Assembly: GCA_964059195.1 (NCBI GenBank)
Contig: CAXKWD010000003.1
Coordinates: 17,280,606-17,344,605 of the forward strand
DNA length: 64,000 nucleotides
Direction of reading: 5' to 3'
Source: Ectobius pallidus
Taxonomy: Eukaryota > Arthropoda > Insecta > Blattodea > Ectobiidae
Shown here: one piece after another, positions 1 through 10,389 of the stretch
Layout: each line of letters opens with the position of its first letter
How positions within the stretch are numbered: the stretch's first letter is position 1
Notes under the pieces: model-generated
The model's input: the letters and a program-made list of their open reading frames with translations, nothing else
Databases searched by the model: none
Told to the model about the DNA's origin: nothing
Translations under genes and position numbers: made by a program

Positions 1-807
1 ACTGGCCATTTTTTTTTGTACCCTCAGGATTTTTGGTGCTCGCTTCTGTTTGAGGCTGAGTCAACCCCAGGGCCAAAGTTCCACTGGAAGATTTATAGGC
101 AGCAACATGAAAAATTCTAATGACATCGTAATTGAATTTGCAATCTTCCAATTTATGGTGCACTGCCTAATCTACTGCTAAAAGGCAAACAATAAGTTAA
201 TAATAATCATTTTGAAAATAATGAAATAAAATTACACCAGGCTACCCGTACCTAAGATTATGACTGTAGCGTATACAGGAAAATTACAATCTAAAATAAC
301 ACTAAATGCCCACGATTACTGTAGGCAACCGGTATATGAACAGTAAATAAAAATAATTGGAAAAATATTGGCCAGAAATGCCGAATGTTTTAAAAGAGTA
401 GTACCGGTAGCCTCAATTACATGGGGTACTCTATCCTACAATAATAATACTGTATACAGATCGGTAAAATATCGTACCATGCTCTCAATTCTTGCGTTAA
501 TGCAGTATCCCGAGAAGCTTGACAATTCAGTATTTTGTAAATTTCGCTATCTTGTTTACTTGATTGTTGCCGTGACGACGATGATTGGTGGGGGAAGACA
601 GGTTAGGATAGATTTGCATGCGGAGTAAAACGGTTTATTAATATCATGAATATGGTTAGGTTAAGGGAGAATTTTAATTATGCTTAATGGGAAGGCTTTT
701 GGAAGCTTAATCCATCATTATTATTAATTTGGTGCGTTTCTCTTTGACACGAATCATCTTGGTTAAAAAGTTATTACTCCTTAAATTCATGACCTCTTAG
801 ATATGAC
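1..807. other. Left flank, no gene recognised
   Basis: I see no repeat structure or convincing exon here. An inverted CCAAT (ATTGG, about 583-587) next to a TGACG motif could belong to an upstream regulatory region of the candidate gene that starts at 892, but this is weak. An 86-codon open frame at 368-628 has no recognisable domain and no supporting splice signals. Confidence 0.3.
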
Positions 808-829
808 CACGTGATCCAAGTCAACCAAT
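808..829 (+). promoter_or_regulatory. Candidate proximal promoter: E-box CACGTG and CCAAT box
   Basis: CACGTG lies at 808-813 and CCAAT at 825-829, about 65-85 bp upstream of the candidate start codon at 892. A TATA-like CTATAAAA at about 875-882 sits too close to the ATG to serve it with a normal 5' leader. Both boxes are short and expected by chance at some rate, so support comes only from their position. Confidence 0.3.
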
Positions 830-891
830 GGTGGTGAACTTGAAGATTGTAAGTGGTGGTGTTGTGTCTTCATGCTATAAAACATCGAAAA

Positions 892-918
892 ATGCCCAAC
901 AAACCGAAAAAGGAAAAG
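892..918 (+). CDS. Candidate first coding exon of an unidentified host gene
   Basis: A 27-nt exon starts with ATG at 892 and reads MPNKPKKEK, then meets a donor, AAG|GTATGG, at 918/919 in phase 0. The Lys-rich start continues naturally into the exon at 1205-1273, also phase 0, giving a very hydrophilic N-terminus. A short upstream ATG (872) stops after two codons. The intervening intron of 286 bp begins GT, ends AG, and has a T-rich tract before the acceptor. The protein is not recognised, so the call rests on splice signals, phase and composition. It could be chance in AT-rich DNA; matching cDNA would decide. Confidence 0.45.
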
Positions 919-1204
919 GTATGGGGTGTATTTTGATATGAAAAGAACGTATACGTAACCGATAATATGTTTTAATGGGCTAGAGTGTGAAAAAATTAAG
1001 ATTTGTATGGTAATTTACTGTGGGAAAATGAGGGTGTAACATTTGACGCCGTGTCGTGTTTGGCTTCAGGAATAATTGTAACCTCTTGTGCATCTTTTAT
1101 TATTCCACAGAAAATATATAGAATACTGGGGTATTATTCAGCTGTAGAGTTATTTATTAAAGGTTCTATATTCACTATTTTTTATTACATTTATGTTATT
1201 CCAG

Positions 1205-1273
1205 GAACCAACAAAAAACAAGACTGGAAATGGAAAGAATGGTGGGAAAGAGAACTCGGATAGTGGCGATGAG
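1205..1273 (+). CDS. Candidate second coding exon of the same unidentified gene
   Basis: This 69-nt stretch (23 codons) follows TTATGTTATTCCAG and ends GAG|GTAGGA. In the phase set by the exon at 892-918 it starts EPTKNKTGNGKNGG and ends in an acidic GKENSDSGDE tail. It contains no cysteines or hydrophobic core, so it looks like a disordered N-terminal segment ahead of a domain encoded further right. I found no later exon in the window that I could join to it, so the next intron would be very long. Product unknown. Confidence 0.45.
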
Positions 1274-2782
1274 GTAGGATAAAAAATATACTGCATTTAT
1301 TATTTAATAAGTTCTAGTCGTATTGTTATTATCTCTTGTATTCAAGCGAATGATTTTATTGTTAAGATGGTGGCATCTGCTTTTTACAACTAAAGTGCTG
1401 CTCGCACAATCAGAACTTAACCTAACTTTGTCATGTTAAAGAAGTGACGGCGGTTTTGAACATAGTACAAGATTGCCTCCTGAGTTTGAAATAATGGCTG
1501 GACCTTTTTGTTAAAATACTTCTAGCTAAGACAACTAGTTGTATTAATGACCTTGAATTAATCTAGGCATTTATTCTTTAGAATTCGGCATCATAGCTTT
1601 TTCACAAATATTCAAGGTCAGCCTTTAATTCACTAGGTAGATGTAATATTTGCATTCCAGTTTCAAGCCTGTTGTAAATTTATTCTGAAAATATAATGTA
1701 AAGGCAACACAAAATTATCTATAATCTTAAGTTTGTCTTAACTTAAAAAAAATAGTTTTTTTTTTGCCAGAGTTGAAAAAAATAATAATTTGGATTAAAA
1801 ATTTGCAGAATAGCCATGGTCTTTTACTAGGGAGATCTTTAAAAGAAAAGAGTTTGTAGGAAAAATATTTCCTTTTTACAGTAGGCCTACTTGGGGAAAA
1901 TAAAAATGTGTCCACAGATTGTAAGGGCTTGGTCACATAGCAAGCGGTGAGTGGTGCGTTCCCGCTGAGCAAAAATTGAGTGGGAAGAACAGGTTATTGG
2001 TGTGTCTATACAGGATCAAGTCAATAGCACAGTGTGTTGTGTGTTATGGCGCTCTGAAAATGTCTCATCTGATGGCTTTTAGATAATTCTTATCTAAAAA
2101 CCAAGAATTCCGAATATAACAAAAATAAGAAACAATAATTGGGATTCATCCAGTTAATAGATAACGAAAAGTTTACATATGGCAAATTTCATAATTTGTA
2201 TCATTGAGAACTAAGATGATTTCTAGACTAGATTTTATTATTAACAGAATGTATTATTTTTATTAGCCACTATTATTAACAACAGGCCTAAGTTAGCTTA
2301 TGCTTTATTATTACCAGGATTGCTTTTAATAATAATAACACTAGGAACTCCTTGAGAATAGCGTAGCCTCGGAAAACAAAAGGACGACTGGCACAGTGGT
2401 AAAATTTCCGGTATAATCCAATTGTAGAGGACACGTTTTTTAAAACCGAGATTCTTCTCATTATACACCTAATATTACACAAATTTTTTTAGATAGTGTT
2501 AAGAGATGTCTTGTCGAATGATTTGGTGAGACCCACCCGCCCTAAATGATAAACTTTCTTTTATATCACAATCTACCAAAAAGTTGCTTGTTCTCTGCCA
2601 TTTATCTGTCCTTGTATTATGAAGGAACTTGTAATTGGACGTTGGAGGTGTGACATCATACTGCTAGAGCAGCTATAATTGTGGGTGAACAGGTTGACAA
2701 ACCTCACGGGAGATATAATATGGCATATTTTCAAAATGCGAGAATTCAGTATGCCCTATGAAACTAATACCACTGTTCATAA
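1274..2782. other. No feature recognised (probable intron)
   Basis: AT-rich sequence without a recognisable element end, coding remnant or RNA gene. The open frames at 1727-1972 and 2288-2482 on the minus strand show no domain. If the exons at 892-1273 are real this is the start of a long intron. Confidence 0.3.
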
Positions 2783-2806
2783 CCTAACGAACCTAACCTA
2801 ACCTAA
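2783..2806 (+). repeat. Short CCTAA (TTAGG complement) array
   Basis: CCTAA occurs at 2783, 2792, 2797 and 2802, the last three in perfect tandem. TTAGG is the usual arthropod telomere repeat, but such tiny interstitial runs are common in insect DNA and do not indicate a telomere. Confidence 0.6.
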
Positions 2807-3016
2807 CTGCCATTAAAGTAGAATCTACCTGCCACTACTTTGCAATGTGCAAGGACCATTGGTCATCCTGCTTTGCTTAGAAACAAAAAATATCACATTG
2901 TCTGTGCAAATGTGTAGCCTATATCGCGTGTACGGGTTCTCTGGAATTGGACTATGCCAAATTTCCCATCACAGAAGAGATTCATTATGACACTTATTAA
3001 ACCCTGCGCTAATCAG

Positions 3017-3330
3017 TAGGCCTATTTTGCTGCTAAACTAATATTAAGCTAAATCTAACATAACCTGTCACTGACCTAGAATTTAGCCTATATGTCATTA
3101 CTTAGAATAGTGTAGCAGCATTTATACCCTTCTACACCTTTTGTAAAATATTGTTACATGGCACATAACGCACCCATGCTATTCAGTGTAGGCTACTGCT
3201 GCTACACTAATATAATTGTTCCTAACATAACCTGTCACTTACCTAGAATTTATCTGTCACTACTTACCTTAATGTATAGAAGCTTTTTACCCTTCCACAC
3301 CTTTTGTAAAACATTGTTATACTAAGAAGT
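3017..3330 (+). repeat. Diverged tandem duplication, about 168-bp unit
   Basis: The blocks AACATAACCTGTCACT, CCTAGAATTTA and CACCTTTTGTAAAA occur in the same order twice, with the CCTGTCAC block at 3063 and again at 3231. The two units are clearly related but have many substitutions and small indels, so the duplication is old. No coding content is seen. Confidence 0.6.
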
Positions 3331-4834
3331 CCGATGCCTTTGTTTGTAATAATTTCTTAAGATAATTCCTACTAATACTGATTTTATTCATCATCCTGTA
3401 TTTACCATACTATTGTGGGTATGTTATTTCATATTGGGTTATGAAATAATACACCCGTGCAGCCTGTTGTGTCGTTTATAAGCCATAGATTACTCAACCA
3501 TCTGCTGAGTTTAATCGGCATAAAAGTCATGTTTGTAATATTGCCTACATTGTATACTTGGTCCCACCCGGTATGGCCTGACTGAGACAGCAGTCTCGTT
3601 ATTTTGAAGTTTAGCATAACAGTAGGTCTATTACAATGATAAACTTAACAATAGTAATAATATGGAGTGTTGAAAGCAATATTTACTGTTCAAATGGGAA
3701 AGGAAGTCTACAAGAGCTTCTCCACCAAAGGGGCAGCGCAATAAGCCTTTTAGGCTGACGTGCAGGAGGTCTCTAAACTCTTCAAGCCCCCCTTATGTAA
3801 TCTAATCTACTGTACAAAAAGTTGTGGCTCGTTTTTATTCAACTTACCTAAAATATTTAAGATTGTTCCTATCTCTTCCCAAGCATTCCTCGTCATAGCC
3901 TCTCTTTTTAAGTTCTTCAAACTGAAATTCATCATTATTATTATCAATAGACAACAGTTGTTGCATTAGACTTTGTCAAATTACATATAGGCCTAATTAT
4001 AATTAATTACAGTTGTACATACCGAACACAAATTAATCCATGACAGTTTAAATTTTTAAGACATAGGTAGGCCGAAGTGAAAAATAAAGTAATTTAATTT
4101 TAGCATGAGATATGTACGTATAGTAAATCCACACACATAAGCTGGAGTTTATATGGAAAAATATAGAGTACTTACAAGCAAGAGAGGTGTACATAGCTAT
4201 TCTCTCTGCCATTCCACAGGAATACTTGAGAGCACCTCCAATATTAAATTTTATTTTTGCTTTGTAAATAGTCTCGACTCCCCATCCTGAGCATCACAAA
4301 TCTCAAACAAGACTTGCAGAGTGTTGTCCTTGATCCACCTTCCCCTCAAAATTGCAGCTTTGCTCACAGTATGGCCAGCTGTATATTTTTTAAACTTTAA
4401 TAATCAACGTGATCCATTACAATGTGGAATACCGGTACTACAAGTTCTGGTTTGCTTGTTATTCAGTTAGGTTGATAGTTGATAGTGGATATGTGCTGAA
4501 GTCTAATAGGTGTCTTGATTCAATATAAGGTAGTATTATATCCCTTTTAGTTTTGGAATGTCAAGTCTAGTATTTTACACTACATTTCAAATTACCACTT
4601 ATTTATATTGTTTCTTAATGGATTTAAACCTTATTTAGTTTCGAAGTTTTGAGATTTAAAGTAAGGATTTATAGCCTACAATAATTACACTATGTACAGA
4701 TATGTGCTTTGTTCTTTACCTGGATTCTGTTCTGACTTCATTAATCTTAGTTGTATTACTTGTAAAATTGATTGTGTTAACAAATTTAAGAAAACTTTTA
4801 GAAACTTTATTATTAAGTCTTAGCTGGTAGCCAA
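3331..4834. other. No feature recognised
   Basis: AT-rich sequence without a recognisable gene or element boundary. The small open frames at 3429-3617 (-) and 3760-3969 (+) have no recognisable content. Confidence 0.3.
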
Positions 4835-5252
4835 ACTCCCGTCGTGTTTTGAGCAATCGAGCAGAAGGCGATAGACTGTTTTGTCTCCTCCATTGCAGAG
4901 GGAAGTTGCGTCAGACTGTTTTGTCTCTTCCATTGCAGAGACAAGTTGCATCTGGCATTATTCGGAATCTGTGGAAGTAGGCTCTTAATCTTCCATATAC
5001 TGTTAGCATTATTGCGAGTCCCAGTGTAATTGGGATTTTCAATGCTAGTCTCTCTGTGATGCTTGGAAAGTACTTCTTCGTTTTGTGTTGCTTGTCATTG
5101 TCTTCCCAGCTTCTGAAGCTCTCTTCCTATAGTGTCTTAAGTACGCCAGTTTTTGGCATCTTATTGTAGCATATGAGCTCGACACTTATGGTGGCCTGTT
5201 TGGCAAGATGATCTACTAATTTGTTGCCAGTGTGTATCCCAATGTGAGCCAT
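4835..5252 (-). mobile_element. Non-LTR retrotransposon remnant: RNase H to C-terminus
   Basis: Read on the minus strand from about 5252, the sequence gives an RNase H end (HIGIHTGNKLVDHLAKQAT, the G-N-x-x-V/A-D-x-x-AK block), then YNKMPKTGVLK, then a conserved linker (FPSITERLALKIPITLG), then the Cys-rich tail with TCLCNGRDKTV and, one frame over, RLLLDCSKHD. This order is that of the C-terminal half of LINE polyproteins carrying RNase H (jockey/I/R1-like groups). At least one in-frame stop and the 40-bp duplication at 4873-4952 break it. It is a dead fragment; the reverse transcriptase that should lie further right is not recognisable. Confidence 0.75.
4873..4952 (-). repeat. 40-bp tandem duplication inside the LINE C-terminal region
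   Basis: Two adjacent 40-bp units, 4873-4912 and 4913-4952, differ at only a few bases; both contain AGACTGTTTTGTCTC and CCATTGCAGAG. On the minus strand each encodes the CNG(G/R)DKTV motif of the LINE tail, and because 40 is not a multiple of 3 the duplication itself shifts the frame. Confidence 0.8.
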
Positions 5253-5724
5253 TAACACAATTTTGAGTTACCCTTGTGTTGACACCTAACACAATGCGCT
5301 GCAGAACACTGCCTATGTGGCCGAGCCCTAAGGCGTGTAAGGAGTTAATAACCTTATTAAGGCAACCTAACCTTATTCAATTCATGTCAATGGTTAAAAG
5401 TTAATTGAAATAGCAGCAGTGGCTCATGTGTCCATCTCATTAAGTATGCCCATTACCTATTCAAACCAGGCAAAGTTCGTGATTTCATATTAGGCAGAGT
5501 TTATGATGTCATGTATGAATTCTGTGATGAGGTGAAGGAAGAATGTCAGTAATTTCATAGAATGTGTACATCTCAATGGCAACAGGTAATGACATCATTG
5601 ATTTCAGTATGAAAGTGAAAATGAATCTCTTACTTCTCATAGTTTCCCCTCTGTACTTCTCTTTCATTGCCTTTGTTTTACTATTTGTTGTACAACTAAC
5701 ATTTTATATTAAACTTACCTTGGA

Positions 5725-5796
5725 TGCATGCGGATTGTTCCACAAATCTTTGGATTACCAGTCCAATGCTCTATCCACTGAGCTAACAAATTGCTG
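5725..5796 (-). repeat. tRNA-Thr-like SINE head or tRNA pseudogene
   Basis: On the minus strand the sequence reads TTAGCTCAGTGGATAGAGCA (box A and D arm), then an anticodon stem TTGGA / TCCAA around the loop CTGGTAA, i.e. anticodon GGT (Thr). The T arm is degenerate (GTGGAACAATCC where GGTTCGAATCC is expected) and there is no clean acceptor stem, so a functional tRNA is unlikely. A SINE head or an old pseudogene are both possible. Confidence 0.5.
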
Positions 5797-5944
5797 AGGC
5801 TCTTCCAAGATAGATGTGCAAGTTTTCCTTCACAGGACAGTCATTCGCAAATTTCAAGTGAAGCTGTAACTGACAAAAATGTGTGATATAATATTACCGG
5901 TAAGTTAACTTCCATTCGGCAGCATCTTTATTCCACAGTAGTAG

Positions 5945-6235
5945 ATGCCAATGGCTTCGCCCGCATTGTTAATTCTATCACCATATATTTTTAATTCACT
6001 TATTTAACAGCAAAGCAATTAAGAATTTGTATTTTTTAACTCAATGTAAATCATTCATAAACTATTATTAAAATGATTAATAAAAAGTAAAAGTAAAAAA
6101 TCCGGGTTCCAGGTGCGTTTCATGATTTGAAAGCATTGCTGGGGGAAAAAGGACCGCAGATTCGAGTTTCCTGGCCCAAAGAACCAGGCTGCATAATGAG
6201 TTTTGCCCAAATCCATTATGTAATCACATCTCTGT
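5945..6235 (-). mobile_element. Helitron-family fragment, minus strand
   Basis: Begins with ATGGCTTCGCCCGCATTGTT, the reverse of the GC-rich hairpin end seen at 18290-18307 and 48003. It carries the same following modules as the copies at 30590 and 48003: TTATTTAACAG, then TTTCATGATTTGAAAGCATTGC, then CAGATTCGAGTTTCCTGGCC and GTGAGTTT-like blocks. It is shortened compared with those two copies and the terminal CTAG is lost. Confidence 0.5.
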
Positions 6236-6644
6236 GTGCCATTACTTCGTAAACAAATGAACCAAAACGATTGACAAAATTATGGGCTATGTTGAAAAAA
6301 ATCTATTTCATTGATGCTCTTCGGTCCCTATTATTATGGCAGCAGACCAAGGCCACCTGCAATTCATTTTGCAGTTAAACTATTTTAGTGAAAACTGGAA
6401 CTTCGATAACGTAAAAAATTACATATTCTGCAACTTTTTTTGCTCACAACTCACAAAGGAAAGCGGAAATTAAAGATGTCTTCAAGGTGCATTCAGTCAC
6501 CCTTCATTTTGAATCTTCATGCACTTTACCACAAAAATGTAAAGGTTTTATACTATAAATTATATATTTATATATATATATATGCAACAGTAAGATTAAA
6601 ACAATTGGTCATGTTTTGGACTGTGCCCTTTTAGTGAAATTCTT

Positions 6645-6985
6645 TGAATTTCTCGTCAACACAATATTAGAGCTCTTATGGCTACAGCTCTAAGGAAGAA
6701 GGGACACACTGTTTATGAAGAGGTCCATGGCTTACATGATGGGGGCTCCTGTTGGTGTATTGATATATTAGCTATTCCTTCAGGCTCAACTGACAGTTAC
6801 ATTATTGATTCAACAATGAAGATAGAATCAAGTGAAACCAGGCTGCTATAGTTCATGATGAGAAATGCAGAATTTACCAGCTGACCTGTTCCTTCTACAT
6901 GGAAAAATACCATCTTAATTCCATTGAAGTTATTGGTTTGATGATTGGTGCCAGAGGCATATGCCTTGGCTCTTCATAAACTTTC
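6645..6985 (+). mobile_element. LINE C-terminal domain remnant
   Basis: Translation from about 6655 gives RQHNIRALMATALRKKGHTV, EEVHGLHDGG and DILAIPSGSTDSYIIDSTMK, then a stop; one frame over it continues through a tyrosine-rich stretch to IEVIGLMIGARG. The order 'RH..IR..A..L...G', 'DI.A', 'YIIDPT', 'IEVIGL..GARG' matches, from memory of the family, the C-terminal endonuclease/tail region of some insect LINEs. One frameshift near 6845 and several stops make it a pseudogene. The upstream reverse transcriptase is missing. Confidence 0.6.
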
Positions 6986-7084
6986 GCAGGCGATTCCATT
7001 GTTATTATTCTTAAACCTGTCTAGCGTGGACACCCTTCTTTAGTGGACAATTTTTAGGGCCCCAGACATGTCTGTTAAAGAGAG

Positions 7085-7266
7085 GTTTCACTGTATTTAG
7101 CGTTTTCTGAGGGAATAGTGATAAGTCGTTCTTCCTCATTTCAAATTCCCTAGATACCTATGTAAGATTACTGTGCTAGAGTTTGAAACTCAAAAGTCCT
7201 CTATAAATTAATTTCAAATTACAAGCAAAATACAAAACCTGGGCAATGCTGAGTCTTTCAAGCTAG
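7085..7266 (+). mobile_element. Helitron 3'-end fragment, same family as 39072-40126
   Basis: This stretch aligns with the last 180 bp of the element at 39072-40126: TAGCGTTTTCTGAGGGAATA, CGTTCTTCCTCATTTC, AGTCCTCTATAAATTAATTT, and a terminal ...TTTCAAGCTAG followed by T. The GC hairpin before the end is decayed here (CCTGGGCAATGCTGAG). The LINE fragment at 7385 begins about 120 bp later. Confidence 0.6.
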
Positions 7267-7384
7267 TAAATATTTTAAATGAAGCTGCTTGCTTTATTCA
7301 CAAGTTGCTAAACACACTTCAACTGAACTATCCACATATTTAAAAATACTAAATACAGTACTATATTTTAGCTTATGAAGCTTG

Positions 7385-8482
7385 TTCATGTTTGTGGGCG
7401 ATGACATAAACACAATCAAGAGAAATGCAGAGAGTCATTTTGATGCCTACAGGAATGTTGGATTGGAAATTAATACAGAAAAAACTAAGTACATGGTCAT
7501 GAAACATCAAAATAATGCTCTATGAAATTTTAGAATAGCCGGTAAATCATTTGAACAGTTGGAACAGATTCTGCAGAAAGGAATGAACCCTCAAATTTAA
7601 AAACCGGAGATGTTAAATTATTGCTACTAAACTATCTATCTACGTTGTGCAAACTAACCAATCCTCCTCTTCCAGTTGTATGCCATCTATGGAGCAAACA
7701 AAAGCACACTGAAAAGATCGAGGTGGCTTTTTGTTTAACTTTAAATTATTTTTTTCTCAGTTTAAAAATGATGTGGATTGGCTCTTTTCTGCAGTATGTG
7801 GTCCAATTCAAATATCTGCAAGCAATAATTACAGATACAAATAATATTAAGGCCGAAGTTATTTGTAGACATAAATCAGGAAATGCCTGCTTTTATGCAG
7901 TTCAGAAACTCCCATCTTCTCGTCTTCTGGCAAGAAATCTAAAAATAAAAATTTACAAGGCAATTATCCTGCCGGTTGTATTATATGGATGTGAGACATG
8001 GTCGCTTACTCTTCGGGAAGAACATAATCTGAGAGTGTTCGAAAACGGGGTGCTTAGGAAAATATTTGAGCCTAAGAGAGATGAAAATGGGAACTGGAGA
8101 AAACTGCATGTAACGATAAGCTTCATAACCTGTACTCGTTAGCGGATATAGTAAGGGTAATTAAATCACGGAGGATAAAATGGGCCTGACATGTTGCGAA
8201 CATGTGGGAGGAAAGACATATCTCAAAAATATTGACAGGGCGACCTGAAGGGAAAAGACTACTTGGAAGACCTACATGTAGGTGGGAGGACAATATTAGG
8301 ATAGATTTAAGGGAAGTAGGATTTGTGAGGGATGGTTGGATGGAGTTAGCACAGAATAGGGTTGAATGACGGGCTCATGTAAGCGCGGCAATGAACCTTC
8401 GGGTTCCATAAAATAGATAATATTCCTTTAGCTTACTTAGGAATTGCCTATTGCCATTGAATAAGTAAGTAAGTAAGTAATG
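7385..8482 (+). mobile_element. 5'-truncated LINE copy, reverse-transcriptase thumb and tail
   Basis: From about 7398 the frame reads DDINTIKRNAESHFDAYRNV and GLEINTEKTKYMVM (end of the reverse-transcriptase palm/thumb), is interrupted by the MITE at 7559-7806, and resumes with FKYLQAIITDTN, SGNACFYAVQKL, YKAIILPVVLYGCETWSLTL and VFENGVLRKIFEPKRDE. Beyond 8142 the frame is broken but still shows GRPEGKRLLGRP, REVGF and HVSAAMNLRVP. The copy ends in (TAAG)n at 8463-8480, a typical simple 3' tail. It is 5' truncated and carries stops and frameshifts. Copies of the same tail lie inverted at 17330, 23610 and 54930. Confidence 0.85.
7559..7806 (+). mobile_element. 248-bp MITE nested in the LINE
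   Basis: Left end TTGGAACAGATTCTGCAGAAAG and right end CTGCAGTATGTGGTCCAA are imperfect inverted repeats; the better-kept second copy at 59461-59708 has ATTGGACCACATTCTGCAGA and its near complement. Internal sequence is shared along the whole 248 bp (e.g. TTGTGCAAACTAAC, ACTGAAAAGATC, CTTTTTGTTT). The LINE frame reads ...SFEQ before it and QFKYLQ after it, so the MITE landed in the LINE. The target duplication cannot be fixed because the flank itself resembles the terminus. Confidence 0.75.
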
Positions 8483-10389
8483 CTAATGTATTTTCTGCAT
8501 GGCACCAAATAATTTGTAAAATATTTTTGAAGTATTTCAATTTATTGTGAAGCTTACTTCACTTGTGTTCCTTCACTGATCATGAAGGCTGGTTAAAACA
8601 CAGGGAATCAGAACCTACAAAAGTCGCATGGGAAATTAAAATTAAATCAATATCTTGATATTTGGAAATGCTTTCGAGTAAATAGGAATATTCATTCAAC
8701 TTGTTCATGTCAGTAGTGACTGCCTATGGCAGTCTTTTATTATAATCTCAGTTGTCTAAAAATTGATAAATCAATGGATTTTACAACTAAAGAACACAAA
8801 ATGAAAAATAAAATGACCACATTTAATGTAGGCGTACATCATGACTGTGTTTCACAAGACTGCAGCTGCAGCCCAGCCAGCCATGATGCAGCACTTAGTT
8901 TCACCCGCACTTGCTGAGTTTGATGCCTGGCTCCCTTATGTCTTACAAATAACTAGTTATATATACACACACAGAATATATATATACACAGAATAAATAT
9001 ATATATATACTGTTTTAAATCTTAAAATGGTTGTAACAGCTTTTACTTAAATATTTTCTGATAATGTTAAAAAGTTTTATAGAAATAGAGAAATGTCAAA
9101 ATATTATTAAAAAAAATTAACATTTTCTAAGTTTTAATTGATGTATTAATTAAACTAGATGCTCTAGATAAAAGTTGTAAGGAAAAGAAGTATGTGAAAT
9201 ATTGTTAGGAACACCATGAAGCAAATAAATCCTTTAAAAATCAACTATGACATTTTTTATAGGCATTACTTTAAAACAATATTTTTCGAGATTTGAGGGG
9301 CAATGGAGGGTTAAGTACAAGGGGGAGGAGTGAGGACATTCCTAGGAACACATCTTTTGTTATGGTCTATCACATATACAAAATTCAGCTTCTTCCATGT
9401 TTGTTTGGACATTTGTCTTTTTTTTTTGCATTCAGTGACTGAGGCTAAAGAGTGAAATGAAAATATTGCAACAGTCCTATGATTATCCGAAGCATGCTGG
9501 AATGGACAGTGGCATCAATAGCAAAACTAGATTCTTCCATTTGCATTCTGTTTGTCGTAGATCAGTTGTTCAGTTGTAATTCCAAAGGGAAAATATAAGT
9601 TTCTGATGATTTAGCAAAGTGATATAAGGAGTATAAAACCCATGCCTATGTATTGGAGTGACTATTCCACTCTTATGCCGTGTTTGATATTGACCAATAA
9701 CGTTTAGCAATTCCTTGAATATAGACCAATCACAATCGTTTATCTTATAAAATGCTTGCTATTAATATGAGAATGCGATTTTATCTGATAGAATCATCAG
9801 TTCGTTACTGGGCAGGTAAGGCATCAACGTGTCGTGATTAATATGTCACATGCTTTCAGTCAACACAAAAACGCATTATTTTATACAACATAACTTGTTT
9901 GGAAATTGAAATAATATAAATGCACATTGATTAAAAAAACAATTTCAATTCGGTGCAAGCCAGTTTGTGTGCTTTTATTCTGTTCTGTTAACATACCTGA
10001 ATTAGGTTAACCATGTCTTATATGCACCATTGGTAGCATTGGTTATTACATGGTAACTCGAATCGATTCATGGATGATTGATTCATAGTATGCCATCATC
10101 TTGCAGCTGTTAGTTCTGTTTTTATATAACAAGGTAAGAAAGTAATTGTTATTTGTTAAACTATTGTGGGATACCTGTGATAACTTGCCTTTGAAGCTTA
10201 ATGAATTTCCATACATTTTTCTGTAGTGTCCTACATTTCATCAAATGAATCTGTTATCGGTAACCCTACACGTGCCCCCCCCCCCAATCCTACCCTCTGC
10301 CAGTGAAGTCAAGAGATAAGGTCCCGGCAGCAGTTGGACGGTGTGCTCTCCTTCCATGGCCCTTTGTGTATGTAGTATAAAAATAATGA
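8483..10389. other. No gene recognised; TA-rich microsatellite at 8950-9010
   Basis: The only clear structure is an (AT)/(AC) run at 8950-9010. Two CCAAT motifs (about 9695 and 9725), a TATAAA-like site (about 9748) and TCAGT (about 9797) followed by CAG|GTAAGG (about 9814) form a promoter-like arrangement, treated as a finding rather than a call. A poly-C run lies at 10274-10285. Confidence 0.3.

Noticed and set aside
2783..2806. CCTAA array as a telomere
   Set aside because: Only four motifs; interstitial and far too short.
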